This document shows positions 33,421-44,730 of a DNA stretch of 64,000 nucleotides, piece by piece (position 1 is the stretch's first letter; every line of letters starts with the position of its first letter). This stretch comes from Piliocolobus tephrosceles. Its lineage: Eukaryota; Chordata; Mammalia; Primates; Cercopithecidae. Below the pieces are notes generated by a model. The model did not search any database and had not been told where the DNA came from. It saw nothing but the letters and a program-made list of their open reading frames with translations. The translations under genes were made by a program, and so were the position numbers. The stretch lies in contig NC_045436.1 of the NCBI RefSeq assembly GCF_002776525.5, positions 55,220,254 through 55,284,253 of the forward strand, given 5' to 3'.

Positions 33421-36020
33421 TCCAAAATTAAATGTTAAGCTGGAAAGTTTCAGTATTTTACTTAAATGGCTTTGATGTCATGCTTCAAAATATTTTGAAC
33501 ACTTTAAATATATTCATTCACACAAATATATATACACCCACACAATTTATCTGTATTGTGTTTATGACTTTCAGAATTTCATATTCTCCATGCTTTTAAC
33601 TAAAATTTTGGTGCATAAAAAGTATCTTATATAAAACCTATAGTAAATCTTTTAAAAATGTGCTTTTCCATCTTTAATAACATATGTTTTGGTAAATACC
33701 TGATTCAGAGAGCCAATGAATTAGAGTTGGCATATGAGTTTCACATAGATTCTTATACTAGGTGAGTATTTACCAAAACATATATCAGAAGCAGAAAGCT
33801 GCTGAAAAGTTTTTACCAGAGAAGAAGACTGGAAAGTGTATTAAGTGTGCCTGGCCTTGACATCTTATTCTGTATAATCTAGTCTCCATCTTAATTCAGA
33901 AAAACTAATCTGTAAAACTGTTCAAATATTGGAACCATATTTGATAATGCTTACATATATTTTCAAGATAATATCAGGAAACAGAGTTCTGTCATGTATG
34001 TAAGGAATTAATAGGACATAACATCAGATGTCTAGATGAATTATAGCTGTGGCTTAATTACACAATAATCTGCCTTCTTAGTAGAAATTGCTTATTTTCA
34101 GCATTTACTGTAAAAAAGTGACTAAGTTTATAAAAATATACAATCCTATGGATTTCTTTATTTTATTTAAATTTTGTTCATTCTAATTCTTTTTGGTGCG
34201 TGATAATAGCAAGTTATCTTAGTGGAAAATACAGATTCATTCATTAAAGGGTATTAAATCTTTTGTGCCCAAGTGCCTTAATAGATAAGTAGAATGTTAA
34301 CTTTTCTGATAAGCATTCCAGTAAAAACTAATGTACATAGATATGCCTTGAGCCACTGTTTCTACTTTCACCCGTCTCTCCACACATATTGCCACGTCTG
34401 CTGTGTAATTGCCTGCTTATGTGTACAACCTAAATATATTATTTTAACATTTAATCTTTTCAATTTCAAATAGGAATTTATAGTTGGTAAAAATAAAAAT
34501 TTTAAAGTGATTTCATATTGTCATTTTCATGTTCTCAATATTGTTATAGATCCCCTGAGAAAATGTCAAATAAAATATAATATTTCAGAGTTGAAAGCAT
34601 GTTTGAAAATGATTTTTATTTATTATAAAGTATTTCTGATTTTCCAAAGATCAGTTATCTTAAGAGTGAACTGAAAATTGCTTGTGTTTTTTAGTGAAGA
34701 TACTTGTATTGCAGCTTTTCAAGGACAATTTCTTTATGAACTAGTATTTCTTTTTTAAGTTACTCATAATTATGAGCTCACAATTGAAAACAAAACACTA
34801 ATATACATCAAGTTTTAGTGAGGAATAATTAACTATTTTAAAGACATTTATGAATTTATTGTTAAATTCAACTAACCTGTCAAGTGCTTAGAATTGGTTT
34901 ACTCATAGTACGTTTGGAAATATGCCCCATAATATAATTTAAAAAATAGATATAATAAAACAATAGAGGAAGAATATAATTTTAAAAACTATACACTTTC
35001 AAAAGTAGAACAAATTAAATACCCTCAGTATACTTTTGACATATATATATCTCCCAAGTGTATGTGTACTCAAGTCCGAGTTACACATACACTTGGATTT
35101 GAATTTGATAAAGTCAGAGTATTTTGCAGGTTTTCCCAGAGGAAATGTGTATAATTCAGTGTTGGTTTTGTCTCATCGTCTTGTCATATTTTAGAGTTCA
35201 CAGAATGCTCTGAACTAAATTGTAGTTGCCCTGAATGAAACAATTGCATCCAAACAAGAAGGAAATGCATCTTCTTAGTGGCGTTCTTAACTGTAGTAGA
35301 GAAAACACCTTAACTTCTGAGAGAGATTCATAATTTGAACAATGATATTTCATCAGATTTTATTAACCCATTTATATTTACATCATCTTATATATTTAAA
35401 AAATCCTTATTTTGAAGTTTTGTCAAACACTAATAGCACATTTGAGTTGCGAAGGCAGTATCACTGAAGTGGCAGATATAATTATTGTTTTTATTTTTGC
35501 ATTCAGTGAATACCAGTCATATTTCATTTTTTGTTTGTTTTTACAATCAGTATCTTCAGAAGAATTTTCTTATTTCAGGAAGCCATGTCTAATGGTCTTG
35601 TAGGGCATCACAATTTTGATTTACATTTAATTTCATCTTCGTACATGTGCTAGTAGCAGCCAATATTAATTCCTTGAAGTTAAAGTAAGCCTTTATAATA
35701 GTAGTTCCAGCAAATCTTTGTTAATCAAAGACATGCCTCAATTTGAATGCAAGCCAAATCTTAGAATTATAACTAGATTGTTTTGACACATTATTATTTT
35801 ACTGAATTACCATAGGAAACATTAGAAACCTAGTATTATTCACCACTCTAGTCACTAACATTTTATATATAGTTTGTATACTAATGATATTTATATTGTA
35901 TACATTGCAATTGTCAAAAGGCCATCAGTTATATGGTACTCCAATTTTTAATATTTATTTTGATTTTAACTAAAAAGATATTGGTAAATGCCAATTTGAT
36001 CATATCATTCTTCTCCTTAA
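33421..36020. other. Unassigned AT-rich intergenic DNA
   Basis: About 2.6 kb with no recognised gene, RNA or family. A small inverted pair (agtgtatgtgtact / agttacacatacacttgg) lies at 35055-35095. Confidence 0.5.
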
Positions 36021-36235
36021 AAACCTTTCATGGCCTTCCATTACTCTTAAAATTGGGTATAAATCTTTACTGTGTCCTAGGAGGCCTTGCATTCTCTGGT
36101 CCTTGTGTATTCTTTAAATCTTTTCTTGTGCTACTATTTCCCTTTGTCAATATACTGGAAATTAATTGGTCTTGTTTCAACTCCTTTAAAACTGTCAGGC
36201 TACTTCCTACCTCACTAAAAGCTTTAACCTTTTAA
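36020..36235 (+). mobile_element. L2 fragment, upstream part
   Basis: Sense L2 pattern: aaaacctttcatggccttccattactcttaaaattgg…ctgtgtcctaggaggccttgcattctctggtcc, matching the L2 stretch …ccatggctccccattgccctt…caaggccctccatgatctggccc. The 100-codon frame here is L2 sequence, not a host gene. Confidence 0.72.
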
Positions 36236-36639
36236 CAGATAGAAGACTGTGTATTGTACAGGTGGAACAAATCTTCCAACTGATTTATGAAAAAATATAT
36301 GGTGAAAGCATTTAATTACCTCCTAGAAAAAAAGGTATTTATAGGTATAGGTAGCCAGGAATAGGTTTTTGTTTCAGAATTCTCAGTGTAAGTTTTATTG
36401 GTTCTGTTTATGTGACATTCTTTTTCTTAAGCAATCACTGTAGCCAAGGTAATGAGACTTGCTGATTAACTAGGATTAGGTAACATATTCAAACATTGAG
36501 CAAAAATATCCTTGACCAAGAAAGGTAGAGGTTGTTTTTCAAGGAAAAATCAAGACACGAGTGCTGAAAAAAGTGTGAATTGCTATAGAATGAATCTTCC
36601 CCCACACCAGAATCTACAATAGATGATCTATTACAGATA

Positions 36640-36790
36640 AACTATTCCCAGTGCCTGGAATACTCTCCTTTAATTTTAATCTGAGTGACTGTTGCTTATC
36701 TATTTTCAAGCACAGTCTTTTGAACTCTCAGTAATCCTATTTCTCTCTCTACTTTGCTAGCATAGCACTTATTAGATGAGCAAAATAAAA
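36640..36790 (+). mobile_element. L2 fragment, downstream part
   Basis: Continues L2 in the same orientation (cagtgcctggaatactctcc … tagcatagcacttattagatgag), about 400 bp after the first part. The intervening 36236-36640 is not L2-like and is probably a separate insertion. Confidence 0.65.
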
Positions 36791-36817
36791 CTTCTCCATT
36801 CCCAAGGCAGGCAACAT

Positions 36818-36820
<3 letters not shown>

Positions 36821-36859
<39 letters not shown>
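36821..36859. repeat. Pure (T)39 homopolymer
   Basis: 39 uninterrupted T with no Alu or L1 body on either side. It could be an expanded A-tail remnant. Length is likely variable and hard to sequence. Confidence 0.9.
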
Positions 36860-36861
<2 letters not shown>

Positions 36862-37990
36862 TAGCTGGCTCATTAATTAATCCTCATTTATCAGTTGAAA
36901 AACTTATTACACATAATCACCTACTCTTCTCTATTTCTCAATACATGTGACTACACTGCTAACCCAATATATGGCCTGAAAAGTTCTGTCTTTTTCAGGT
37001 TTCTTTTACTATACAGGTGAATATAAAAGCATGACATTCCAAGTTAAGTTCAGGAAGTGACAGAAGAACATTCTTAAGTTTCAAGATCTAAGCCACAGTT
37101 TTTATCCATGTTTTTTAATTCTCTAAAATTTATTTTACTGAATACTTATATGGATATAACTAACTACTCTTTTTTCTATCAGTCTAATGTTCTAATGTTT
37201 CTTTTATACCTCTCTCTAGGGACCCTCGTGGAAAGACCAGGTGTTTGGGCGAGATCTAGATATTCTTATGCTTCTGAACTTGCTAATATCAGAAGCCATC
37301 CAAACCAGACTAGATTAAATATTGATGCCCAACATGGACTTGGGCTCATATACACAGTCTAGAATTTGGGAGCCAAATCAAAATATGTAAATAATCTTCT
37401 TTTCAAAATGGAAATATTTTTCTTTTTTCTTTCTCTCAAGGGACAGGAAAGTCTCCCTATAAGATGTTAACCTACAAAAACTATGATACCTTTTTTCAAA
37501 ATTACATCACATATGAAAGTGTTACAGGGAGAAAAAGAGTAAGTCTCTTGGAGAAGCCGGGGAAGATCATCTTCAAATATTTATATTTAAAAAAATACAT
37601 TATTTTAAGTAATAGCTCATTCTTCACATTTCTACTTTTTCATATTTTAGGATATAGGATGAGTATATTTATTTGTGGGATATCTGATCTTATTCTAGAA
37701 GGATCATTTGGAAAAACTCTGTTGCATAATAAAAAGTAAAGTAAGTTTCAACTCTTTAAAAGGACGAAGTAGGGGATAGAGAGGAGTATTCAGTAGAAAA
37801 TCTCTGCTTCTTACTGAATCTTTTATCGGGTATTGGCTTACGAAGTGCATACACTATGGCAGCACAAAACTAAATAACTTTAGGCAAAAAAAAAAGGTGG
37901 GCAAATCAACATATTGATGAGGGATATTCATTTAGGTAATTTTAATTATGTAGAACTTACGTTAAAGAGGTAATATCCACAATAGAAAAT
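36860..37990. other. Unassigned intergenic DNA
   Basis: No gene recognised. A stretch at 37225-37365 has more balanced composition than its flanks and an open frame, but its translation matches nothing I know. Confidence 0.5.
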
Positions 37991-38420
37991 TGCAGAAATT
38001 TTAAGCATGTAACTTAATGATTTAAAGTGTGTATTTTTTGTAACTACCACTCAAGTCAAGAAATAGAACATTACCTGTACCCCTCCAACTCTCTCCCAAT
38101 CACTTGTCTGTCTCACTTATTCAAATATAAACTCTATCTTGACTTCAAACTCTAAAGTTTAATCTTGATTACCTTAAATTTTATTCAAATTGATTCATAA
38201 AGCATGAATCCTCTTGTGTCACATACTTTTACTCAGCATATTTTAGTGAGATTCATTTCATACCACTGAGTTTAGTAGTAGTGTGCTGATTGTCATCGTC
38301 ATATTCTTCTGTTGTGAGACTGTATGACAAATTATTTATTCTTTCACCATGAATAAACATTTGGGTTGCTTTTGTGTTAGAACAATAACAAGTAATGCCA
38401 CTATAAAAATTATCATAGAT
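37990..38420 (-). mobile_element. Old L1M 3'-region fragment, antisense
   Basis: Resembles antisense old L1 3'UTR (agaaatagaacattacctgtacccctcc … gcatattttagtgagattcatttc … aaacatttgggttgcttttgtg). Diverged and non-coding. Confidence 0.55.
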
Positions 38421-38424
38421 GTCT

Positions 38425-39100
38425 TTCTTTTTGACTGAGATATAATTCAGATAGTATAAATTTAACTGTTTTCAGGTATAAATTTGCTGGGTTTTAGTGT
38501 ATTCACAAGATTGTGCAAAATCACCACTATCTAATTTTGGTATATTTCCATCACATCACAACAAAACCTCAGGCCAAGGAGCAGTCACTTCCCAGTCTCC
38601 TCTCCTGACAGCCTCTGGCAACCATAATATAGTCTGTGTCTCTAGGAATTTGTGTATTCTAGACCTTTCATATGTACATACGTATAGTATAAATAGTATT
38701 ATATAATATATGATCTTTTGTTTCTGCCTTCTTTCACTTAATTTTTTAAAGTTTCATCCATGTTGGAGCGTGTATCAGTACTTCATTTCTCTTTGTGACT
38801 GTATAATATTCATTTGTGTGAATAAAACACATTTTGTTTATTCATATAGCATTTGATGGACATTTGGAATGTTTCTACTCTGGCTATAATGAATAACACT
38901 ACTATGAACATTCAAGTACAGGATTTTAGATGAATAAATGTTTTCAGTTCTCTTGGTTATATTAATAAGCAAAGAGAGTTTCTTATTGTCTTTATCAATT
39001 TTATTCATCTTTTCCAAAAACCAACTTTTGGCCTCATTCACTTTTTCTATTGTTTTTCTATTCTTAATTTTGTTTATTTCTGATGTAATCTGTACCATTT

Positions 39101-39134
<34 letters not shown>

Positions 39135-39690
39135 TGCTTTGGGTTTCTGTGCTTTTTCATTTGTATTTTCTTAAGATAAGAAGTTAGGATACTGATTTGA
39201 AATTTTTACTTTTTTTAAATATAGATATTTACAGTTATACACGCCCTTCAGCATGGCTTTAGGGGCAACCAATATGTTGGTGTGTTGTGTTTTTGTTTTC
39301 ATTGATCTTAAACTGCTTTGGTATGTGTTTTGTTTTCATTGAAACCAAAGTATTTTCTAATTTCCCTTTTGATTTCTTCTTTGACTCGTTGAGGATTTAG
39401 CAGTTTGTTTTTAATTTCTATATATTTATATATTTCCCAAATTATTTTCTGATATTAATTGATAATATCATTCCATTGTGGCTGATGAACATACATTTTA
39501 TTATTTCAATCCTTTTTTAACATTTATTTAGACTTACTTTATAGCTAACGTGGCGTATTCTGAGGAATGTTTCATGTGTACTTGAAAAGAACTGTGCATT
39601 CTGCTGTTATTGGCTGGAGTACTGTATAAATATGTGTTAGGTGCAGTTGGTGTATGCTATTGTTCCAGTCATGTATTTCCTTTTTAATTT
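38425..39690 (-). mobile_element. L1M fragment, antisense, with internal deletion and T29 run
   Basis: Antisense L1M 3' region (tttgactgagatataattcag … cacaagattgtgcaaaatcacc … cctctggcaaccataatatag) reaches about 38935. It then jumps to the N-terminal half of ORF2 (caaaaaccaacttttggcc … cattgtggctgatgaac). A pure T run lies at 39103-39131. Non-coding. Confidence 0.78.
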
Positions 39691-40033
39691 TCTCTCTGGT
39701 TGAAGCATATGGAATAAGCAAGCAAAATATCAGTTAAGACATAGAGTAGGACAAATGGACCCAATTGACATATATAGAATCAAGAGAAAACAACTGCAGA
39801 ACACGTTAGTTTTATGTATAAGTGGAATATTTTCAATCATGTACCCAATAATGAGCCATAAACATAGCCACAATACATTTCAAGAGACGAATATCACACT
39901 GAATATTTCTACTGTCAATTATGCAATTCAACTAAGGATCAAGAAGAATATATAAGTAGAAAATCCTTACATATTCAGAAATTAAGAGATACACTATGAA
40001 AGCACAATGGACATTTAAAATATTTTAAATTGA

Positions 40034-40315
40034 GGCTGGGTGCAGAGCCTCATGCCTGTAATCCCAGAACCTTGGGAGGTCGAGGTGGGCATATCACCTG
40101 AGGTCAGGCGTAAGACACCAGCTTGGCCAATGTGGAGAAGCCCCGTCCCTACTAAAAATATCAAAATTAGCTGGGCGTGGTGAGGTATGCCTGTAATTGC
40201 AGCTACTGCGGAGGCTGAGGCAAGATAATGGCTTGAACTCGGGAGGCAGAGGTTACAGTGAGCCGAGATCGCACCACACCACTCCAGCTTGGGTAACAGA
40301 GCAAGACTCTGTCTT
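40034..40315 (+). mobile_element. AluS-like element
   Basis: A full Alu dimer (ggctgggtgcagagcctcatg … ctccagcttgggtaacagagcaagactctgtctt). The A-tail has been replaced by (AT)n and (GT)n repeats (40316-40355), ending with a hairpin formed by AATACTCAATT and AATTGAGTATT (about 40357-40392). Confidence 0.88.
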
Positions 40316-40392
40316 CATATATATATGTATGTGTGTGTGTGTGTGTGTGTGTGTATAATACTCAATTCATATATACATATAAATTGAGTATT
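40316..40392. repeat. (AT)n/(GT)n microsatellite and 11-bp hairpin
   Basis: (GT)13 at 40329-40354 follows (AT)n at the Alu tail, then AATACTCAATT…AATTGAGTATT. The repeat AAATTGAG also occurs at the Alu 5' junction and may be the target duplication. Confidence 0.85.
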
Positions 40393-41429
40393 GTACAATG
40401 ATTATATAAATTATCCAAACTTATGAGAAGTATTACAGTCATGCTTTGTGGTTTATTTGTAGTCATAAAAATGTATATAGTAGAAAAGAAAATGTTGAAG
40501 AAATGAGCTAAGTGTTCATCTCCAGAAATTGGGAAAAGGACAGGAATTAGAATAAAGTAAAAGAAAATTAAGAATAAAAATTAAAGAAATAGAAAAAAGG
40601 AAGCCCAAAACCACCTAAGAACTGAAGGGTGTCTTGTATAGGCATGAGAGATTCTACTTCGTTTGTAAATTGCTTCAAAGTTACCACATTATTCTAACAA
40701 CAACTGAAAAACTTAACAGACTGAAAAATCAACAACTCTTAGATATGTCAGAGAAGTGTGTGTCAGGGCAAACCACTGTCTCGAAAATTAGAGAGGCAGA
40801 TAGACAGATAAAGAGAATTACAATTTAGCATAACAGAGGCTCACAAGCAGAAACCTATATGGTAACCAGTACTCAAGTAGGAAAATATAAACTGTAATGG
40901 TATTGCTGATGGCTTAATGCAGATAAGCCTGAGAGATCAAAACTGCAGGCAGACACAGTCCTTGGGGGTTCCCACACTTTTGTGAGTTTTACTTTACTTC
41001 CAGGAGCTTTCCCAGGAGCTCTCCCAGTTTCTCACAGTGAAGAACAGAGTAAAATTATTTTATGATTCTTACCGGGTAAGGGGAAGATGATATTTTGTTA
41101 TACTTAATAAGACCTACCCTCAAGAGAAACTATTTTCCCAGAGCCTAACCTAGGGGGTTTTGTTAGACCTTGACCAAATCAAGGGAAGGTAAATACACAA
41201 TTCAGTCAACTCTAGTTATTCCATACGAAGGAAGGCCTTGAAAAAATGAAAACAAAACCAACAAAAACAAAAATGAAAGCATTTATGAAGTTCACAGTGC
41301 AAGGGCACAGACTCACTAAAAGACTGAAATCTAATCATAAGACTACAGAATACTTCCTTTCCACCCACATCTTACCACTTACATTACTAAAGACCTAGGT
41401 ACTACAGTTCTTTTCACCACCTGTGTGTA

Positions 41430-41705
41430 AAAGGAACGCACACACATACACACACACACACACGGTATATATGTGAATGTATATACACATGGTAAAATAA
41501 ACTATATACACACACCATTTATACTATGTATATGTGTGTGTATATGTATGTGTACCATGTATATCTGTATGTATACCATATATACCATGTATATGTGTGT
41601 GTACATATATATACACACACAGTAAAAGGAACATATATATATACACACACACACACATCTGCCTGTCAACAAAAAAGGTATATATTTGCCTGTCAACAAA
41701 ATTGG
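41430..41705. repeat. (CA)n/(TATG)n complex repeat with short duplications
   Basis: A mixed CA/TG/TA repeat inside the L1 5'UTR. The flanking motif GTAAAAGGAAC occurs at both ends (about 41427 and 41621), and a 27-bp period duplication of TGCCTGTCAACAAAA lies at 41660 and 41687. The repeat apparently grew together with its unique flanks. Four overlapping frames here are artefacts. Confidence 0.85.
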
Positions 41706-42854
41706 GGAGATATGTTGGTATTATCAAATCATGAATTTAAACAACTTCAGTTAATATGTTAAGAGCTCTAACGGAAAAAGTAGACAATATGCAAGAATAG
41801 ATGGAAAATGTATGCAGAGAGAAGAGAATTCTAAGAAATCATCAAAAGAAATTCAAGAGATCAAAAACACTGTAACAGAAATGAAGAATGCCTTTGATGG
41901 GCTCATTATTAGTAGATTGGATAAGGCTGAGGAGAAAAATCCCTGAGCTTGAGAATACATTGACAGAAACTTACAAAACGAAAAACACAGTGAAGAAAAC
42001 ACCAAAAAATTTATCCAAGAACTGTGGGACTACAGAAGGTATAACATATAAATAATGAAAACATTAAGTGAAGAAGAAAGAGAGAATGAAACAAAATAAA
42101 TACCTGAAACAATAATGACTAAGAATTTTTCAAAATTAACATCATACATCCGACAACAGATTCTGGAAGCTCAGAGAACACTGAGCAGGATAATAAAAAA
42201 CAATACAAAACTATGCCAGGAAGTATCATATTCAAACTGCAGAAAAATAAAGATAAAGAAAAAGTTTTGAGAAAAGAGGAAAATGATATCTTATCTAAAG
42301 ATGAGTAACTGAGTTCTTAGTAACCATGCAAGCAAGAAGTTAAGATTTAAAGTGTTGAGAGAAAAGAAAATAAAACCAACAAACAACAACTTCTCCATCT
42401 TAGAATTTGTATTCTGCAAGATCATTCTTCAAAAGTAAAGGATAAATGAAAAACTTCGCCAAACTAACAAAAATTGAGAGGATTTGTTGCCAGTACACCT
42501 GCCTTGCAAGAGATGTTAGAAGTTCTGCAGAGAGAAGGGAAATATTTTAAGTAAATAATTAACATCTACATAAAGAAAGGGAGATCCAGGTGAATAAATA
42601 ATTGAAGGTAAAATAAAAATATAATTTATCTTCCCTTTAATTGACCTACCAAATAAAAGTTCATCCAAAATCATTATAGCAACAATGCATCTGATTATGT
42701 GTGATCATGAACTGGGCACTGTGGATATTAACCACTTCATGGGCATACACTTGCCCTTGTATTACACCAGAAGTGGTATAGTGTTGTTATTTTTTCTTTG
42801 TAATTAGTGGACATGGATTAGTTGGAAAGTATACGGTAATATCTAGAGCAACCA

Positions 42855-42889
42855 CACACACACACACGCACACACACACACACACACGA
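42855..42889. repeat. (CA)n microsatellite
   Basis: A CA dinucleotide run with one CG interruption, inside the L1MA-like element. Confidence 0.9.
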
Positions 42890-44730
42890 AAAATTAAAGA
42901 AGTATAATGGATATGCTAAGAAAGAGAGAAAATAGAACTATGTAAAATGTCCGGTTAAAATTATAAAAGTTAGAAAAAGTGTGGAAGACATAAAAAAGAG
43001 GGAAAACATAAGCACCAAATAAAAAATGAAAACAAATATGACCTATATTAATCCAACTAAATAAAAATTACTTTAAACATCAGTGGTCTACAGATACCAA
43101 TTAAATGACAGAAATTAGCAGATTGTATAACAAACAATATATCTTGTATATAAGAAAGTTACTTTAAATATAAAGTCACAGGTAAATTAAAAGTAAAGGA
43201 ATGAAGAAAGTAAGGAGATGAAATCTGCTAACACTAATAAAAAGAAAGCGGGAGTATCTATATTAATATCAGACAAAGCCGACTTCAAAGTAATTTATCA
43301 GGGAGAAAAGAAGGGCATTACATAATAATTAAGGAGTCAATTCTCCAAAAATACATATTGATTCTTAATGTGTATGTGCCTGAAAACAGAGTGTCAAAAT
43401 ATTTGAGATGAAAACTAATAGACCTTCAAGGAAAAATAAATGAAAATCTATATATAAATCTACTATTATAGTTGTAGACTTCGACACCTCTTTATCAAAA
43501 ATGAACAGACAGAGGCAGGCAGAAAATTAGTAAAGACATAATTCAACTCATCAGCACCATCAGTCACCTGGATATAATAGAAATCTATTTATTCCTTCAT
43601 CTAGTATTGCCCATTCAAGGTAAAACCTATCAGCAGACTAGGAATAGAGAGGAACTTGCTCAACTTGATTTTTTAAAAATCTATAAAAAACACCCTATAG
43701 CTATTATCATACTTAATGGTAAGAAACTTGAAGCTTCCCTGCCAAAATCAGAAACAAGGTAAGGATGTCCCCTGTCACCACTATTGCTTTTTAACGGTGT
43801 ACTGGAAGTTCTAGCTGATAAAATATAACTCAAAAAGGAAATAAAATGTATACCAGTTTGGAAGGAATAAAATGATGTTTATTCACAGATGACATGATCA
43901 TCTATACAGAAAATCCAAAAGAATCAATAAAAAATATATTGAACTGATAAGCAATCATAGCAAGCTTGCAGGATACAAGTTTAATACACAAAAGTCAATT
44001 CCTTTTCTATGTATCAGCAATGAACAAACTGAAATTGAACTTTAAAACTCATTATCATTTATATTAATAGCTTAAAAATTATGTATTTAGTTATAAATAT
44101 AAAAATATGTGTAGAATATGTATATAAGAAAACTATGAAACTGATAAAATAAAGAAGAACTTAACAAATATTCTGTGTTCATGGTTAAGAAGATTCAGTA
44201 TTATCACAATATCAGTTCTTCCCAAATTAGTCGACAGATCCAGTGAAATCTCAATAAAAATCCCACTATGTTCTTTTGGTGGATATTGACAGACTGATTC
44301 TACAGTTTATATGGAGAAGTAAAAGACCTATAATAGCCAATACAATATTGAAGTAGATCAACAAATGTGGAGGACACTAACCCAATTCAAGACTTATTAT
44401 AAAGCGATAACGATCAAGACAATGTGGTATTGAGAAAAGATCAGTTAAATCGATGAAACAGAATAGAGAGCCCGTGAATAGAACCACATATAGTTGACTT
44501 ATCTATAACAAATGTACAAAGAGAATACAAGTGAGAAAAGATAGTCTTTTCAACACATTTGATAGAATAATTGGACATGCATATGTAAGTAAATTTATCC
44601 AGACACAGACCTTGTACTTTCCACAAAAATTAACTCAAAATGGATCATAGACTTACATGCAAAACTCTAAAACTTCTAGGAGACAACATAGGAGAAAATC
44701 TAGATGACTTTGAAAGTGACAATGACTTTT

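Larger units (their letters stand above)
39720..40590 (+). mobile_element. L1 ORF2 fragment, sense, split by an Alu
   Basis: Sense L1 ORF2 (aggacaaatggacccaattg … aacaactgcagaacacg … gtacccaataatgagccataaac) to about 40010. After the Alu and its microsatellite tail it resumes at about 40490 (gaagaaatgagctaagtgttcatctccagaaattgg). Disrupted and non-functional. Confidence 0.72.
40595..44730 (+). mobile_element. Near-complete L1MA-like element, sense, 5' portion
   Basis: Contains L1 5'UTR (taacagaggctcacaagcag … ttgttatacttaataagacc … accctcaagagaaactattttc), ORF1 (gtaacagaaatgaagaatgcctttgatgggc … tatccaagaactgtgggac) and ORF2 segments up to 44730, with an internal deletion between the endonuclease and RT regions near 43620-43680. 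Stops throughout. Its remainder lies beyond the inserted L1, at 47209-48030. Confidence 0.88.

Noticed and set aside
37108..37362. 84-codon frame of balanced composition
   Set aside because: No recognised domain, poor start context and no promoter or splice context. It could be a fragment of an unassigned repeat.
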